From positions 117,244-134,942 of the forward strand of contig NZ_CAAKOQ010000036.1 of NCBI RefSeq assembly GCF_901212675.1: a stretch of 17,699 bases of DNA, in the 5' to 3' direction. The notes under the pieces are model-generated. The model saw nothing but the letters and a program-made list of their open reading frames with translations. It was not told the origin of the DNA and searched no databases. Source of the DNA: Olsenella uli. GTDB lineage: Bacteria > Actinomycetota > Coriobacteriia > Coriobacteriales > Atopobiaceae. A program made the position numbers and the translations under genes. Positions 7,721 to 14,404 of the stretch are shown here, in pieces; within the stretch, counting starts at the first letter, position 1; every line of letters starts with the position of its first letter.

Positions 7721-7726
7721 ATTATG
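7721..7726 (-). promoter_or_regulatory. Candidate -10 box of uppP
   Basis: CATAAT on the minus strand (7726-7721) matches TATAAT at 5 of 6 positions and would put the transcript start about 29 bases before the uppP ATG. No recognisable -35 lies at the usual distance, so this is tentative. Confidence 0.35.
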
Positions 7727-7771
7727 ACCCCTCGGTGCACGTCTTGGCCCGGCTTCGCACGCCCCACACAT

Positions 7772-7799
7772 CCCGGTAATCTCGGTGTCAGCAACCGGG
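7772..7799. repeat. Inverted repeat in the uppP-usp divergent gap
   Basis: CCCGGT (7772-7777) and ACCGGG (7794-7799) form a 6-bp dyad with a 16-base spacer. It could be an operator in the 260-base gap between the divergent genes. The short arms make chance possible. Confidence 0.25.
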
Positions 7800-7887
7800 G
7801 GCCGACGACGGGTCGCAAAGCCCGCCACCGTCCACCGAGCCATTGAGACCTCTCGCCCCGGGCGCGCCCGAGCCGCCCCCAAGCGGG

Positions 7888-7893
7888 TATACG
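7888..7893 (+). promoter_or_regulatory. Candidate -10 box of the universal stress gene
   Basis: TATACG (7888-7893) follows a GGG and lies 52 bases before the ATG. It matches TATAAT at 4 of 6 positions. No -35 of the usual kind is visible upstream, where the sequence is almost pure G+C. Confidence 0.3.
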
Positions 7894-7908
7894 TGTGTCA
7901 GCACAGTC

Positions 7909-7927
7909 GGCCGGCGCACGGCCGGCC
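7909..7927 (+). promoter_or_regulatory. Leader hairpin just before the usp ribosome site
   Basis: GGCCGGC (7909-7915) and GCCGGCC (7921-7927) form a perfect 7-bp G+C stem with the 5-base loop GCACG. It ends 8 bases before the AGGAG ribosome site (7936-7940). It may protect the transcript 5' end or affect translation of the stress protein. Confidence 0.4.
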
Positions 7928-7945
7928 TGTATGAGAGGAGAAACC

Positions 7946-8395
7946 ATGGCGACCCAGAACGACCTTGGCTACAAGAAGGTTTTCGTCTCCCTCGACGGCA
8001 CCGAGCAGCAGGACAAGGTGCTCGAGCGCGCCATCATGGTGGCGGCCAACAACGGCGCCGAGCTCTACATCGGCCACGTCATCGACTCGACGGTGCTCGA
8101 GACCGCCGGCACCTACCCGGCAGACCTCATCCCCGGCATGGACAAGGCCTTCCGCGACTCCATCGAGCCCCTCGTCAGGAAGGCCGAGGAGAATCCTGAC
8201 ATTCCCAAGGTCGAGGTGCAGGTGAAGACGGGCCGCGTCCGCGAGACGCTCAAGGATGACATGCTCGACACCATCAAGCCCGACCTCGTGCTCTGCGGCG
8301 CGCGCGGCCTGTCGTCGATCAAGTACGCGCTGCTGGGGTCGATCTCGACCTTCCTGCTACGCAACACCGAGTGCGACATCCTCGTCGTGAAGTAG
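7946..8395 (+). CDS. Universal stress protein (UspA family, ATP-binding type)
   Basis: A 149-residue single-domain cytoplasmic Usp protein. The first beta strand KVFVSLDGTEQQDKVLERA carries the conserved aspartate D17 of the nucleotide pocket. The C-terminal signature G-2X-G-9X-G(S/T) is complete: G118, G121, G131 and S132 (GARGLSSIKYALLGS). By this motif it belongs to the ATP-binding branch, not the UspA-like non-binding branch. The family acts in survival under starvation, oxidative or energy stress; the exact role here is not known. The ATG at 7946 has AGGAG exactly 5 bases upstream; earlier in-frame starts lack this and homology begins here. It is followed by its own terminator, so it is probably monocistronic. 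Confidence 0.93.
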   Translation: MATQNDLGYKKVFVSLDGTEQQDKVLERAIMVAANNGAELYIGHVIDSTVLETAGTYPADLIPGMDKAFRDSIEPLVRKAEENPDIPKVEVQVKTGRVRETLKDDMLDTIKPDLVLCGARGLSSIKYALLGSISTFLLRNTECDILVVK

Positions 8396-8468
8396 GTCTG
8401 CGAGCGAGCGTCCCCGCAGCGAGTTCCTGCAAGGGGATGCGAGGTTCCGGGGCCATACGAGAACAACT

Positions 8469-8506
8469 GGGCGGGCCGTCGGCCATTGGGCTGGCGGCCC
8501 GCCCTT
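8469..8506 (+). terminator. Hairpin terminator after the universal stress gene
   Basis: A 16-bp stem pairs 8469-8484 with 8489-8504 around the loop ATTG. Fourteen pairs are Watson-Crick and two are G-U wobbles when transcribed rightward. TT follows. On the minus strand the two wobbles become A-C mismatches, so the hairpin favours rightward transcription, as expected for usp. Confidence 0.75.
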
Positions 8507-8670
8507 CTGCATGGCGCTCGTCTCTGCTAGCTGCGCCTTCTCAGCCCCCAAACCGTCTCGTGAGGGCCCGGCGTCGGACCCCAGAGCCACGCCCGGCACA
8601 AGGATTACCACCTCTTGTAGCGGCTTCGATATCCGCGCCCCGCCTCGCACGTGTTTCCCAACAGCCTGGT
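8507..8670. other. Non-coding stretch, nothing recognised
   Basis: About 160 bases between the usp terminator and the AT-rich patch that precedes the barrel protein gene. I see no gene with a ribosome site, no repeat and no strong hairpin. Confidence 0.4.
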
Positions 8671-8697
8671 AAATATATGGAGTTGCAAAAGGGCGGT

Positions 8698-8703
8698 TAG
8701 AAT
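8698..8703 (+). promoter_or_regulatory. Candidate -10 box for the leader RNA and barrel gene
   Basis: TAGAAT (8698-8703) matches TATAAT at 5 of 6 positions and ends an AT-rich patch (about 8669-8703) that is conspicuous in this GC-rich window. The -35 is not clear: TTGCAA (8683-8688) is too close. Transcription would start near 8710, leaving a leader of about 127 bases. Confidence 0.45.
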
Positions 8704-8704
8704 A

Positions 8705-8820
8705 GACAGACGTGACTACTCTGTCGAGGACAAGTCCTCGGCTGCTGGCGATGCCGCCGGCGGGTCCCGGGCCTGGTCCCGGGCGTAAGACGGGGCCGGT
8801 GCACCTGCGGTCCTTCGACA
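8705..8820 (+). ncRNA. Candidate structured 5' leader (riboswitch-like) of the barrel protein gene
   Basis: The leader is dense in pairing segments. TGTCGAGGAC (8722-8731) can close a long-range stem with GTCCTTCGACA (8810-8820), ten pairs with one bulged T. Part of the same strand, CGAGGAC (8725-8731), can instead form a local 7-bp hairpin with GTCCTCG (8734-8740). These two states exclude each other. GACAGA/TCTGTC (8705-8710, 8720-8725) offers a further competing hairpin. Inside the long-range stem lie a tandem GGTCCCGGGC repeat (8763-8772, 8775-8784), whose CCCGGG cores pair with each other, and the palindrome GGTGCACC (8798-8805). The distal arm ends 7 bases before the GGGAAG ribosome site. 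No known riboswitch class matched from memory. Function as a switch is inference. Confidence 0.45.
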
Positions 8821-8836
8821 AACGACGGGAAGTGGC

Positions 8837-9925
8837 ATGACCGATCGCAGCGGAAGAGCACACGCACGCCGCGCCATTATGGCAGGCCTGGCAGTTGCCC
8901 TGTTCTGCGCGACGACGTGGACGGCGCGCCCAGCGCGTGCGGCCACCGTTGACGAGCTTCAGGCCAAGGTTGACCAGTCGGTTCAGGCATACGACGACGC
9001 AACCGCCGAGGTCAACGACCTCCAGGCAAAGATCGAGGACTCGCAGGCCAAGATCGACGAGGTGAACGCCCAGCTTCCGCAGCAGCGCAAGCTGGCCGAG
9101 GATTCCCTGCGCTCCCTCTACAAGATGCGTCAGAGCACGCCGGGCCTCGTGAGCCTGCTGCTCTCGTCCGACAACTTCTCGGACTTCCTCACCACGTACC
9201 ACTACATCGAGACGGTCCAGAACGCCCAGGTCGACGACGTCGAGAAGCTCGCCAAGATGGAGAGCGACCTCGAGAGCGCCCAGCAGACGCTCCAGGCCTC
9301 CAAGGCCGCGGCCGACCAGAAGCAGCAGGACGCCGCCGACGCCATGGCCCAGGCTCAGAGCGAGCTCGACGAGCTCAACCGCCAGATCGAGGCCCAGAAG
9401 GCCGCCGAGGCCGCTGCGGCGGCAAAGGCAGCCGAGGAGGCCGCCGCCCAGGCCGCGGCCCAGCAGCAGCAAGAGCAGGAGGCGGCCGAGCAGGCAGCCG
9501 CAAGCGCCGCGGCGCAGGCCCAAGCCCGGACTCAGGCGCAGGCCAACCAGTCCTCCTCGAGCTCGCAGCCGTCCAACCCCAGCGCCACCGACGGCTCCGA
9601 GGTCAAAGACGACGGCGAGTGGATGATCGGCAGCGCCTCCGCCTACTCGCCCGAGAGCAACACCGGCGGCAACGCCACGGCCTCCGGCGAGACCCTCACC
9701 GAGAGCTCCATGAGCGTGGCCGTGCCCGCCAGCCAGCGCTACCTGCTGGGCCGGACGGTCCAGATTCGCTGGAACGGCAAGACCGTGAACGCCAAGGTCA
9801 CCGACACCGGCGGATTCGCCGCCTACGGCCGCGTGCTCGACCTCGCGCCCGGCGTCTACAAGGCCTTCGGCTTCTCCTCCGCCAACGCCTGGGGCGTCCG
9901 CGCCGTCCAGTACCGCTTCCTCTAA
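8837..9925 (+). CDS. Secreted coiled-coil protein with C-terminal 3D/RlpA-like double-psi beta-barrel
   Basis: A 362-residue exported protein, probably a cell-wall enzyme or wall-binding factor. Residues 1-35 form a signal peptide: arginine-rich start, hydrophobic core about 14-27, and AxA site (A33-R34-A35). Residues about 37-92 and 128-235 are heptad-like coiled coil resembling the N-terminal region of PcsB/CwlO-type hydrolases, the second ending in an Ala/Gln/Glu-rich run (188-237). A Ser/Pro/Asn-rich linker follows (238-255). The C-terminal domain (about 262-362) resembles 3D and RlpA-like barrels: SASAYSPES, TASGE, LGRTVQI, VTDTGGFAAYGRVLDL, WGVRAVQYRFL. Aspartates D323 and D335 of the 3D pattern are present, but the first (usual AVDP) is replaced by AVPA. 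The family includes lytic transglycosylases; activity here is unproven. The ATG has GGGAAG upstream and follows a long structured leader; a hairpin terminator follows. Confidence 0.85.
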   Translation: MTDRSGRAHARRAIMAGLAVALFCATTWTARPARAATVDELQAKVDQSVQAYDDATAEVNDLQAKIEDSQAKIDEVNAQLPQQRKLAEDSLRSLYKMRQSTPGLVSLLLSSDNFSDFLTTYHYIETVQNAQVDDVEKLAKMESDLESAQQTLQASKAAADQKQQDAADAMAQAQSELDELNRQIEAQKAAEAAAAAKAAEEAAAQAAAQQQQEQEAAEQAAASAAAQAQARTQAQANQSSSSSQPSNPSATDGSEVKDDGEWMIGSASAYSPESNTGGNATASGETLTESSMSVAVPASQRYLLGRTVQIRWNGKTVNAKVTDTGGFAAYGRVLDLAPGVYKAFGFSSANAWGVRAVQYRFL

Positions 9926-9952
9926 GAGAAGCCTCCAAGCACCAACCCATCA

Positions 9953-9981
9953 GGCCCCGGACTGCCCAGCAGTCCGGGGCC
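9953..9981 (+). terminator. Hairpin terminator after the barrel protein gene
   Basis: A perfect 13-bp stem GGCCCCGGACTGC (9953-9965) with its complement (9969-9981) encloses the 3-base loop CCA, 27 bases after the stop codon. The T run is weak (CTCTTAT). Being perfectly symmetric it could also stop minus-strand transcripts from the convergent transporter gene. Confidence 0.75.
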
Positions 9982-10019
9982 AGACTCTTATGGAAGAGAA
10001 GGAAGAGAAGAGAGTCCGG
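9980..10019. repeat. Inverted repeat around a tandem GGAAGAGAA purine tract
   Basis: CCAGACTCT (9980-9988) pairs with AGAGTCCGG (10011-10019), nine positions with one A-C mismatch. The loop contains the 9-mer GGAAGAGAA twice in tandem (9992-10000, 10001-10009). It abuts the preceding terminator stem and may form an alternative structure with it. Confidence 0.4.
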
Positions 10020-10072
10020 GCAGACAAGAAGGCGCAAGCCATGACGTGGTGGTACCCAAGGTGGGGTCCCAA

Positions 10073-10146
10073 CACGCCTTGCTGAATGCGAGCTCTCCTG
10101 TCGCGCTCTTTGCGGCAGGAGCTGTCTGAGCAGGCAGCAAGGCGTG
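10073..10146. repeat. Long compound inverted repeat in the convergent gap
   Basis: Outer arms CACGCCTTGCTG (10073-10084) and CAGCAAGGCGTG (10135-10146) are a perfect 12-bp match. Inside, AGCTCTCCTGTCGC (10091-10104) pairs with GCGGCAGGAGCT (10112-10123) with a 2-base bulge and one G-U pair when read rightward, around the loop GCTCTTT. Together they form a 74-base two-tier hairpin. It lies 27 bases past the transporter stop on the minus strand and may terminate that gene, although no T run follows. A small RNA or mobile repeat is an alternative. Confidence 0.55.
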
Positions 10147-10173
10147 CGGCCGGGCCCGCGAGCGCCCCCCAAC

Positions 10174-11064
10174 CTACGCCGTGAGGTACACCATCACGAC
10201 GATCATCGCGAACCCCACGATGTCGGTGGGCGCAAACGTCGTGCCCAGCCACAGCACCGAGAACACCGTGGCCGAGATGGGCTCGCTCGTCCCCAGCATG
10301 CTCGCCCGAAGCGGTCCCAGGTCCCTCACGCCCTGCAGGTAGAGCGCAAACGCCAGGAAGGTGCCCACCACGATGATGATGGCCAGCCACGCGAGGCCCA
10401 CGGCGTCAAACGACGGCACGGCCTCCCAGGGGCGGCTTGCCACAGCCAGGATGAGGCCCGATATGAGCATCGCCACGCCGTTCACCACGGGGCTCCCCCA
10501 CCGCTCGAGCGCCTTGGCTGGCACGGCCGTGTAGAGCGCGTACGTGACGCCCGTGAAGATGCCCCAGGCAAGGCCCGCCGCCGGCATCGAGAGCTTCGTG
10601 GGGTCTCCGCCCGTGGCCAAAAGGAACGTGCCGCCCAGCGCCAGCACGAGGCCGGCCAGCTCACGCCTGCGGGGACGGCGCCTCGCCACCACGCACGCGT
10701 AGACCATGAGCACCACGAGGCCCAGCGCCTGCAGCACCGTTGCCGTGGCTGAGTTGGTGATGTTGATGGTGACCACGTAGCCGCAGGAGTTGGCCATCAT
10801 GCAGAGCGCCGTGAGCACCATCGTGACCACGCCCGCGACGCCGCCCATCCGCGTGCGCGCAAGGTCGTGCAGGTGAACGCGCTCGCCCGGCACCGCCGCG
10901 GCATAGGCCAAGAACAGCACGGAGGCCGCGAGCTGGCGCACGCACACGAGCCAGACGGGGTCGACCGCATAGGAGTCCATGAGAAACTTTGCGCACGTGC
11001 CCGAGAAACCCCAGCACGTGCCACCAATCAGCGCGAGCGCCACGCCTCGTGTCGTCTTGCTCAA
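10174..11064 (-). CDS. EamA/DMT-family transporter
   Basis: A 296-residue polytopic membrane protein of the drug/metabolite transporter superfamily, expected to have ten transmembrane helices from two EamA repeats (about 5-145 and 155-293). The repeat-one start GGTCWGFSGTCAKFL and the repeat-two segment ASMLGTSEPISATVFSVLW are typical; the latter carries the conserved Glu-Pro of the family. An arginine-rich loop ARRRPRRRE lies between the repeats. Substrate is unknown: relatives export amino acids, sugars or metabolites. Translation probably begins at a TTG (11064-11062), since GGGGGAG lies 5 bases upstream and the next internal ATG would delete the first helix. It diverges from the M16 peptidase gene across a 95-base gap and converges on the barrel protein gene. 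Confidence 0.9.
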   Translation of the reverse strand: MSKTTRGVALALIGGTCWGFSGTCAKFLMDSYAVDPVWLVCVRQLAASVLFLAYAAAVPGERVHLHDLARTRMGGVAGVVTMVLTALCMMANSCGYVVTINITNSATATVLQALGLVVLMVYACVVARRRPRRRELAGLVLALGGTFLLATGGDPTKLSMPAAGLAWGIFTGVTYALYTAVPAKALERWGSPVVNGVAMLISGLILAVASRPWEAVPSFDAVGLAWLAIIIVVGTFLAFALYLQGVRDLGPLRASMLGTSEPISATVFSVLWLGTTFAPTDIVGFAMIVVMVYLTA

Positions 11065-11079
11065 CTCGTCTCCCCCGCG

Positions 11080-11088
11080 TGCTACAGT
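11080..11088 (+). promoter_or_regulatory. Candidate extended -10 promoter of the M16 peptidase gene
   Basis: TGCTACAGT fits the extended -10 form TGN plus TACAGT (4 of 6 to TATAAT). TTGCTC (11057-11062) is the nearest -35-like hexamer but the 20-base spacing is long. The leader would be about 65 bases. Confidence 0.4.
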
Positions 11089-11159
11089 CTCATGTCAAAA
11101 CGCACGGCGCCCGCACGCAAAGGCGCATGCCAAGACGCCGTCTCACGAAAGGTATCACC

Positions 11160-14156
11160 ATGAGTCATGACTTTGCCACCCCAGAGCCAAACCTGGCGCC
11201 GGGAAGCGCCCACCACGGCTTCGTCGTCGAGAGCGCCGAGCCCCTGCCGGAGGTGAGCGGCTGCGCCTACGTGATGCGCCACACGGCCACGGGCGCCCGC
11301 CTCATGTGGCTTGCCTGCGCCGACGACAACAAGGCCTTCGCCATCGCCTTCAAGACGCCGCCCGCCAACGACACGGGCGTCTTCCACATCCTCGAGCACT
11401 CGGTGCTCTGCGGCTCCGACCGCTTCCCGGTCAAGGAGCCCTTCGTGCACCTGCTCAAGAGCTCGATGCAGACGTTCCTGAACGCCCTCACCTTCTCGGA
11501 CAAGACCATGTACCCGGTGGCCTCCACCAACGACCGGGACCTCGAGAACCTCATGGACGTGTACCTGGACGCGGTGCTGCACCCGGCCATCTACCACCGC
11601 CCGCGCATCTTCGAGCAGGAGGGCTGGCACTACGAGCTGGGCGAGGCCAAGGGCGCGGGCGAGGGTGGGAAGGACGCCGCCGAGGCCCCGCTCACCTACA
11701 ACGGCGTGGTCTACAACGAGATGAAGGGTGCCTTCTCCAACCCAGAGGAGCTCCTGCTGAACGGCATCGCGCGCTCGCTCTTCCCCAATACGCCCTACGG
11801 CTGGGTCTCGGGCGGCGACCCCGACCACATCCCCGAGCTCACCTACGAGGAGTTCCTCGACACGCACGCGCGCCACTACCAGCTCAAGAACTCCTACACC
11901 ACACTCTACGGCAACCTCGACATCGAGGAGAAGCTGGCGTTTCTCGACGAGCGCTTCCTGGGCGCGGCCCAGCGCGGCGCCGGCGAGCCCAACGCGCTGC
12001 CCCTGCACGAGCCCATCTCGCCCGAGCTTCTGCAGGTGCCCATGGCCACGACGCCCGACAACGCCTGCGTGGCCGTGGCCTACGTGTTCGCCACGGCCTC
12101 GGAGCGCGAGCGCGTGCTGGCGGCCGACGTCCTCGTCGACGCCCTCGTGGGCTCCAACGAGGCGCCACTCAAGCGCATGGTGCTCGAGAGCGGCCTAGGC
12201 CGCGACGTCACCGGCTTCCTCTACGACGGCCTGCTCCAGCCGATGCTCGTCTTCGAGCTCAAGGGCGCCAAGCCGGGTGTGGCCAAAGACTTCCGCGACC
12301 TCGTGGAGGCCACGTGCTCCTCGCTCGTGACCGAGGGCCTGGGGCAGGACAACCTCGAGGCGTCGCTTGCCCAGGCCGAGTTCAACCTGCGCGAGGGCGA
12401 CTGGGGCTACCCGGACGGCGTGGGCCTCGCCATCCAGGCCATGAGCGGCTGGCTCTACGACGACGGCGCGGCCACGAGCTACCTGCGCTACGAGGACGCC
12501 ATGGCCCACATGCGCGCCGGGCTTGCCGACGGCTACTTCGAGCGCCTGCTCGACAGCGCGGTGTGCCGAAACGCGTACGCCTGCTGCGTGGAGGTGGTCC
12601 CCACCGAGGAGGGCGCCGGCACCGGTGCCGAGGTGGCACGCCTTGCCAAGGTGCGTGCGGGCATGGACGAGGCACGCCTCGCCGAGGTGGCCGCCGAGGC
12701 CGAGGCGCTCCACGAGGAGCAGGTGGCCCCTGACTCACCCGAGGCGCTCGCCACGCTGCCGCGCCTCTCGCTCTCAGACATCGGCGAGGGGCCGGACGAG
12801 CCCGCGACCGCGCGCGTCGAGGCGCCCGTGCCGTGCTTCCACCACGAGATCGACACGCGCCACATCGACTACGCCTACTTCTACTTTGACCTGGGGCACG
12901 TCTCCTACGAGGACCTCCCGTACGCGAGCCTGCTCGCGAGCCTGCTCGGAAAGCTCGACACGAGCGAGCGCTCGGCCTACGAGCTCGACACGCTCTCCGA
13001 GTCAAAGCTGGGCAACCTCTCGTTCTTCACCGAGGTCTACAGCGACGACGAGGACGCCCTGAGCGTCCGTCCCAAGCTCGTCGTGGGCGCGAGCGCCCTC
13101 TCGGAGAACGTGGGCTGGCTTGCGACGCTACCGCAGGAGATCTGGTCCAAGACGCTCTTCACGGACAAGAAGCGCATCCGCGACATCCTCGAGCAGCGCC
13201 GGATCAGCCTCGAGATGTCGTTCGTTGACTCGGGCCACGCCGCGGCGCTCTCACGCGTGGGCTCGTACTTCCTCGCGTCGTCCGAGGCGAGCGAGCAGCT
13301 GGGCGGCGTGGACTTCTACCGCTTCCTGCGCGGCGCGCTCGACACGTTCGACGAGAGGGCAGACGAGCTCTGCGAGCGCCTCGCCACCCTGGCACGCACG
13401 ATCTTTGCCAAGGGCGCCTGCGAGGTGAGCCTCACGGGGCCCGCCGCCGACGTGAGCACGTTCTGGCAGGCCGCCGGCGACCTCTCGCTGGGCAACGCCG
13501 ATGCCAACGTGGGCGACCCCACGCTTGGGCCCTGCAAGCAGCTGGCCCTTTGTGTCCCCGCGCCCTCCGTGCGCCACGAGGCCTTCGTCGTGCCCTCCAA
13601 CGTGTGCTACGTGGGCGAGGGCATGGCGGGCCTGCCGCGCGGCGTGCGCATGAGCGGCGCCTGGCGCGTGGCCGCCCAGGCCCTCTCGTTCGACTACCTG
13701 TGGAACGAGGTCCGCGTGCTGGGCGGGGCCTACGGCTGCGGCTTCCGCTGCACCGCCGACTCCCAGCTGCAGTTCTACTCCTACCGAGACCCCGCGGTGG
13801 ACCCCACGGTACGGCGCTTCGAGGGCGCGGCGGCGTGGCTGACGGCCTGGCAGCCCACGACTCAGGAGCTCGAGGGCTTCGTGGTGGCGAGCGTGGCGGG
13901 CATGGATGCGCCCGTGAAGCCGCGCGCGCTTGGGCGCAGGCTTGACGCCACGCGCCTCTCCGGCCGCGACGCCACCTGGCGCGGCCGTATCCGCCGGCAG
14001 ATGCTCGACGTCACCCTGGACGAGCTCCACGCCCTGGCCACGCCGCTCGAGAACCTGCCCGAGGACCGCGGCGTCTGCGTCTTTGGCGGGCGCGAGCAGA
14101 TTGAGGGCAGCTCGCTCGAGCTGGCCACGACGGAGCTCTTCGAGGCGGGCCAGTAG
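11160..14156 (+). CDS. M16C-family zinc metallopeptidase (presequence protease-like)
   Basis: A 998-residue zinc oligopeptidase of the M16C (PreP/PITRM1-like) subfamily, which closes around and degrades short unstructured peptides. The inverted zinc motif HILEH is complete (H76, E79 catalytic base, H80), with the third ligand E187 in VVYNEMKGAF. The C-terminal half keeps the family's substrate-binding segment RVLGGAYGCGF (from R852, Y858) and FYSYRDP (872-878). Length fits the one-chain, four-domain M16C form. A hydrophilic Gly/Ala/Lys-rich insertion lies at about 160-177, just before the third ligand segment. No signal peptide is visible, so it should be cytoplasmic and probably recycles peptides to amino acids. 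The ATG at 11160 follows GAAAGG by 8 bases; earlier in-frame codons run into the promoter region. Single gene, followed by a 248-base gap. Confidence 0.95.
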   Translation: MSHDFATPEPNLAPGSAHHGFVVESAEPLPEVSGCAYVMRHTATGARLMWLACADDNKAFAIAFKTPPANDTGVFHILEHSVLCGSDRFPVKEPFVHLLKSSMQTFLNALTFSDKTMYPVASTNDRDLENLMDVYLDAVLHPAIYHRPRIFEQEGWHYELGEAKGAGEGGKDAAEAPLTYNGVVYNEMKGAFSNPEELLLNGIARSLFPNTPYGWVSGGDPDHIPELTYEEFLDTHARHYQLKNSYTTLYGNLDIEEKLAFLDERFLGAAQRGAGEPNALPLHEPISPELLQVPMATTPDNACVAVAYVFATASERERVLAADVLVDALVGSNEAPLKRMVLESGLGRDVTGFLYDGLLQPMLVFELKGAKPGVAKDFRDLVEATCSSLVTEGLGQDNLEASLAQAEFNLREGDWGYPDGVGLAIQAMSGWLYDDGAATSYLRYEDAMAHMRAGLADGYFERLLDSAVCRNAYACCVEVVPTEEGAGTGAEVARLAKVRAGMDEARLAEVAAEAEALHEEQVAPDSPEALATLPRLSLSDIGEGPDEPATARVEAPVPCFHHEIDTRHIDYAYFYFDLGHVSYEDLPYASLLASLLGKLDTSERSAYELDTLSESKLGNLSFFTEVYSDDEDALSVRPKLVVGASALSENVGWLATLPQEIWSKTLFTDKKRIRDILEQRRISLEMSFVDSGHAAALSRVGSYFLASSEASEQLGGVDFYRFLRGALDTFDERADELCERLATLARTIFAKGACEVSLTGPAADVSTFWQAAGDLSLGNADANVGDPTLGPCKQLALCVPAPSVRHEAFVVPSNVCYVGEGMAGLPRGVRMSGAWRVAAQALSFDYLWNEVRVLGGAYGCGFRCTADSQLQFYSYRDPAVDPTVRRFEGAAAWLTAWQPTTQELEGFVVASVAGMDAPVKPRALGRRLDATRLSGRDATWRGRIRRQMLDVTLDELHALATPLENLPEDRGVCVFGGREQIEGSSLELATTELFEAGQ

Positions 14157-14182
14157 GAGGGAAGGGCGCGGACCCGGCAACT

Positions 14183-14257
14183 GGGCCTGCGCCGGCGCCC
14201 GGGCGGAACCCTACGGCTGGGACCGGACTCAACGGCCGGGCTCGCGCCAGCGCCCGG
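14183..14257. repeat. Pair of 20-base imperfect direct repeats after the peptidase gene
   Basis: The 20-mers at 14183-14202 and 14238-14257 agree at 17 of 20 positions and start 55 bases apart. The second lies within a hairpin GCCGGGC (14235-14241) / GCCCGGC (14252-14258). A further tight hairpin GCCCG-GCTT-CGGGC overlaps its end (14252-14265). These structures could terminate the peptidase transcript. Composition is nearly all G+C, which raises the chance of coincidental similarity. Confidence 0.35.
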
Positions 14258-14364
14258 CTTCGGGCCCGTCCGACAATCAAGGTTCGTTCGGGTAGACGCC
14301 CTCGATTTGGGCATACTTGGGCCTGTGCGCGGGGTGCGGTCTCATCGCCGGCCCCGCGCCTCCT

Positions 14365-14370
14365 TATAGC
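14365..14370 (+). promoter_or_regulatory. Candidate -10 box for the dehydratase-activase operon
   Basis: TATAGC (14365-14370) matches TATAAT at 4 of 6 positions and lies 34 bases before the GTG start. A second possibility is CATACT (14312-14317). Neither has a clear -35 partner, so the promoter is not settled. Confidence 0.25.
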
Positions 14371-14404
14371 GAACCAGCCCGACCCGATTGGAGCTGAAGC
14401 CCGC

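Noticed and set aside
8705..8836. Known cyclic-di-AMP (ydaO) or cyclic-di-GMP riboswitch
   Set aside because: Gene context would fit ydaO, but its conserved GGGGTGAA-like and GACAGCTAACC-like segments are missing, and the cyclic-di-GMP class boxes are also absent. It was kept only as an unassigned structured leader.
11093..11098. Perfect TTGACA on the minus strand upstream of the EamA transporter
   Set aside because: The expected -10 position would fall on GGGGAG, the transporter's ribosome site, so it cannot act as the -35 of a normal promoter.
14271..14300. tRNA T-loop-like GGTTCGTTCGG before the dehydratase operon
   Set aside because: No anticodon arm, acceptor stem or 3' end can be assembled around it.
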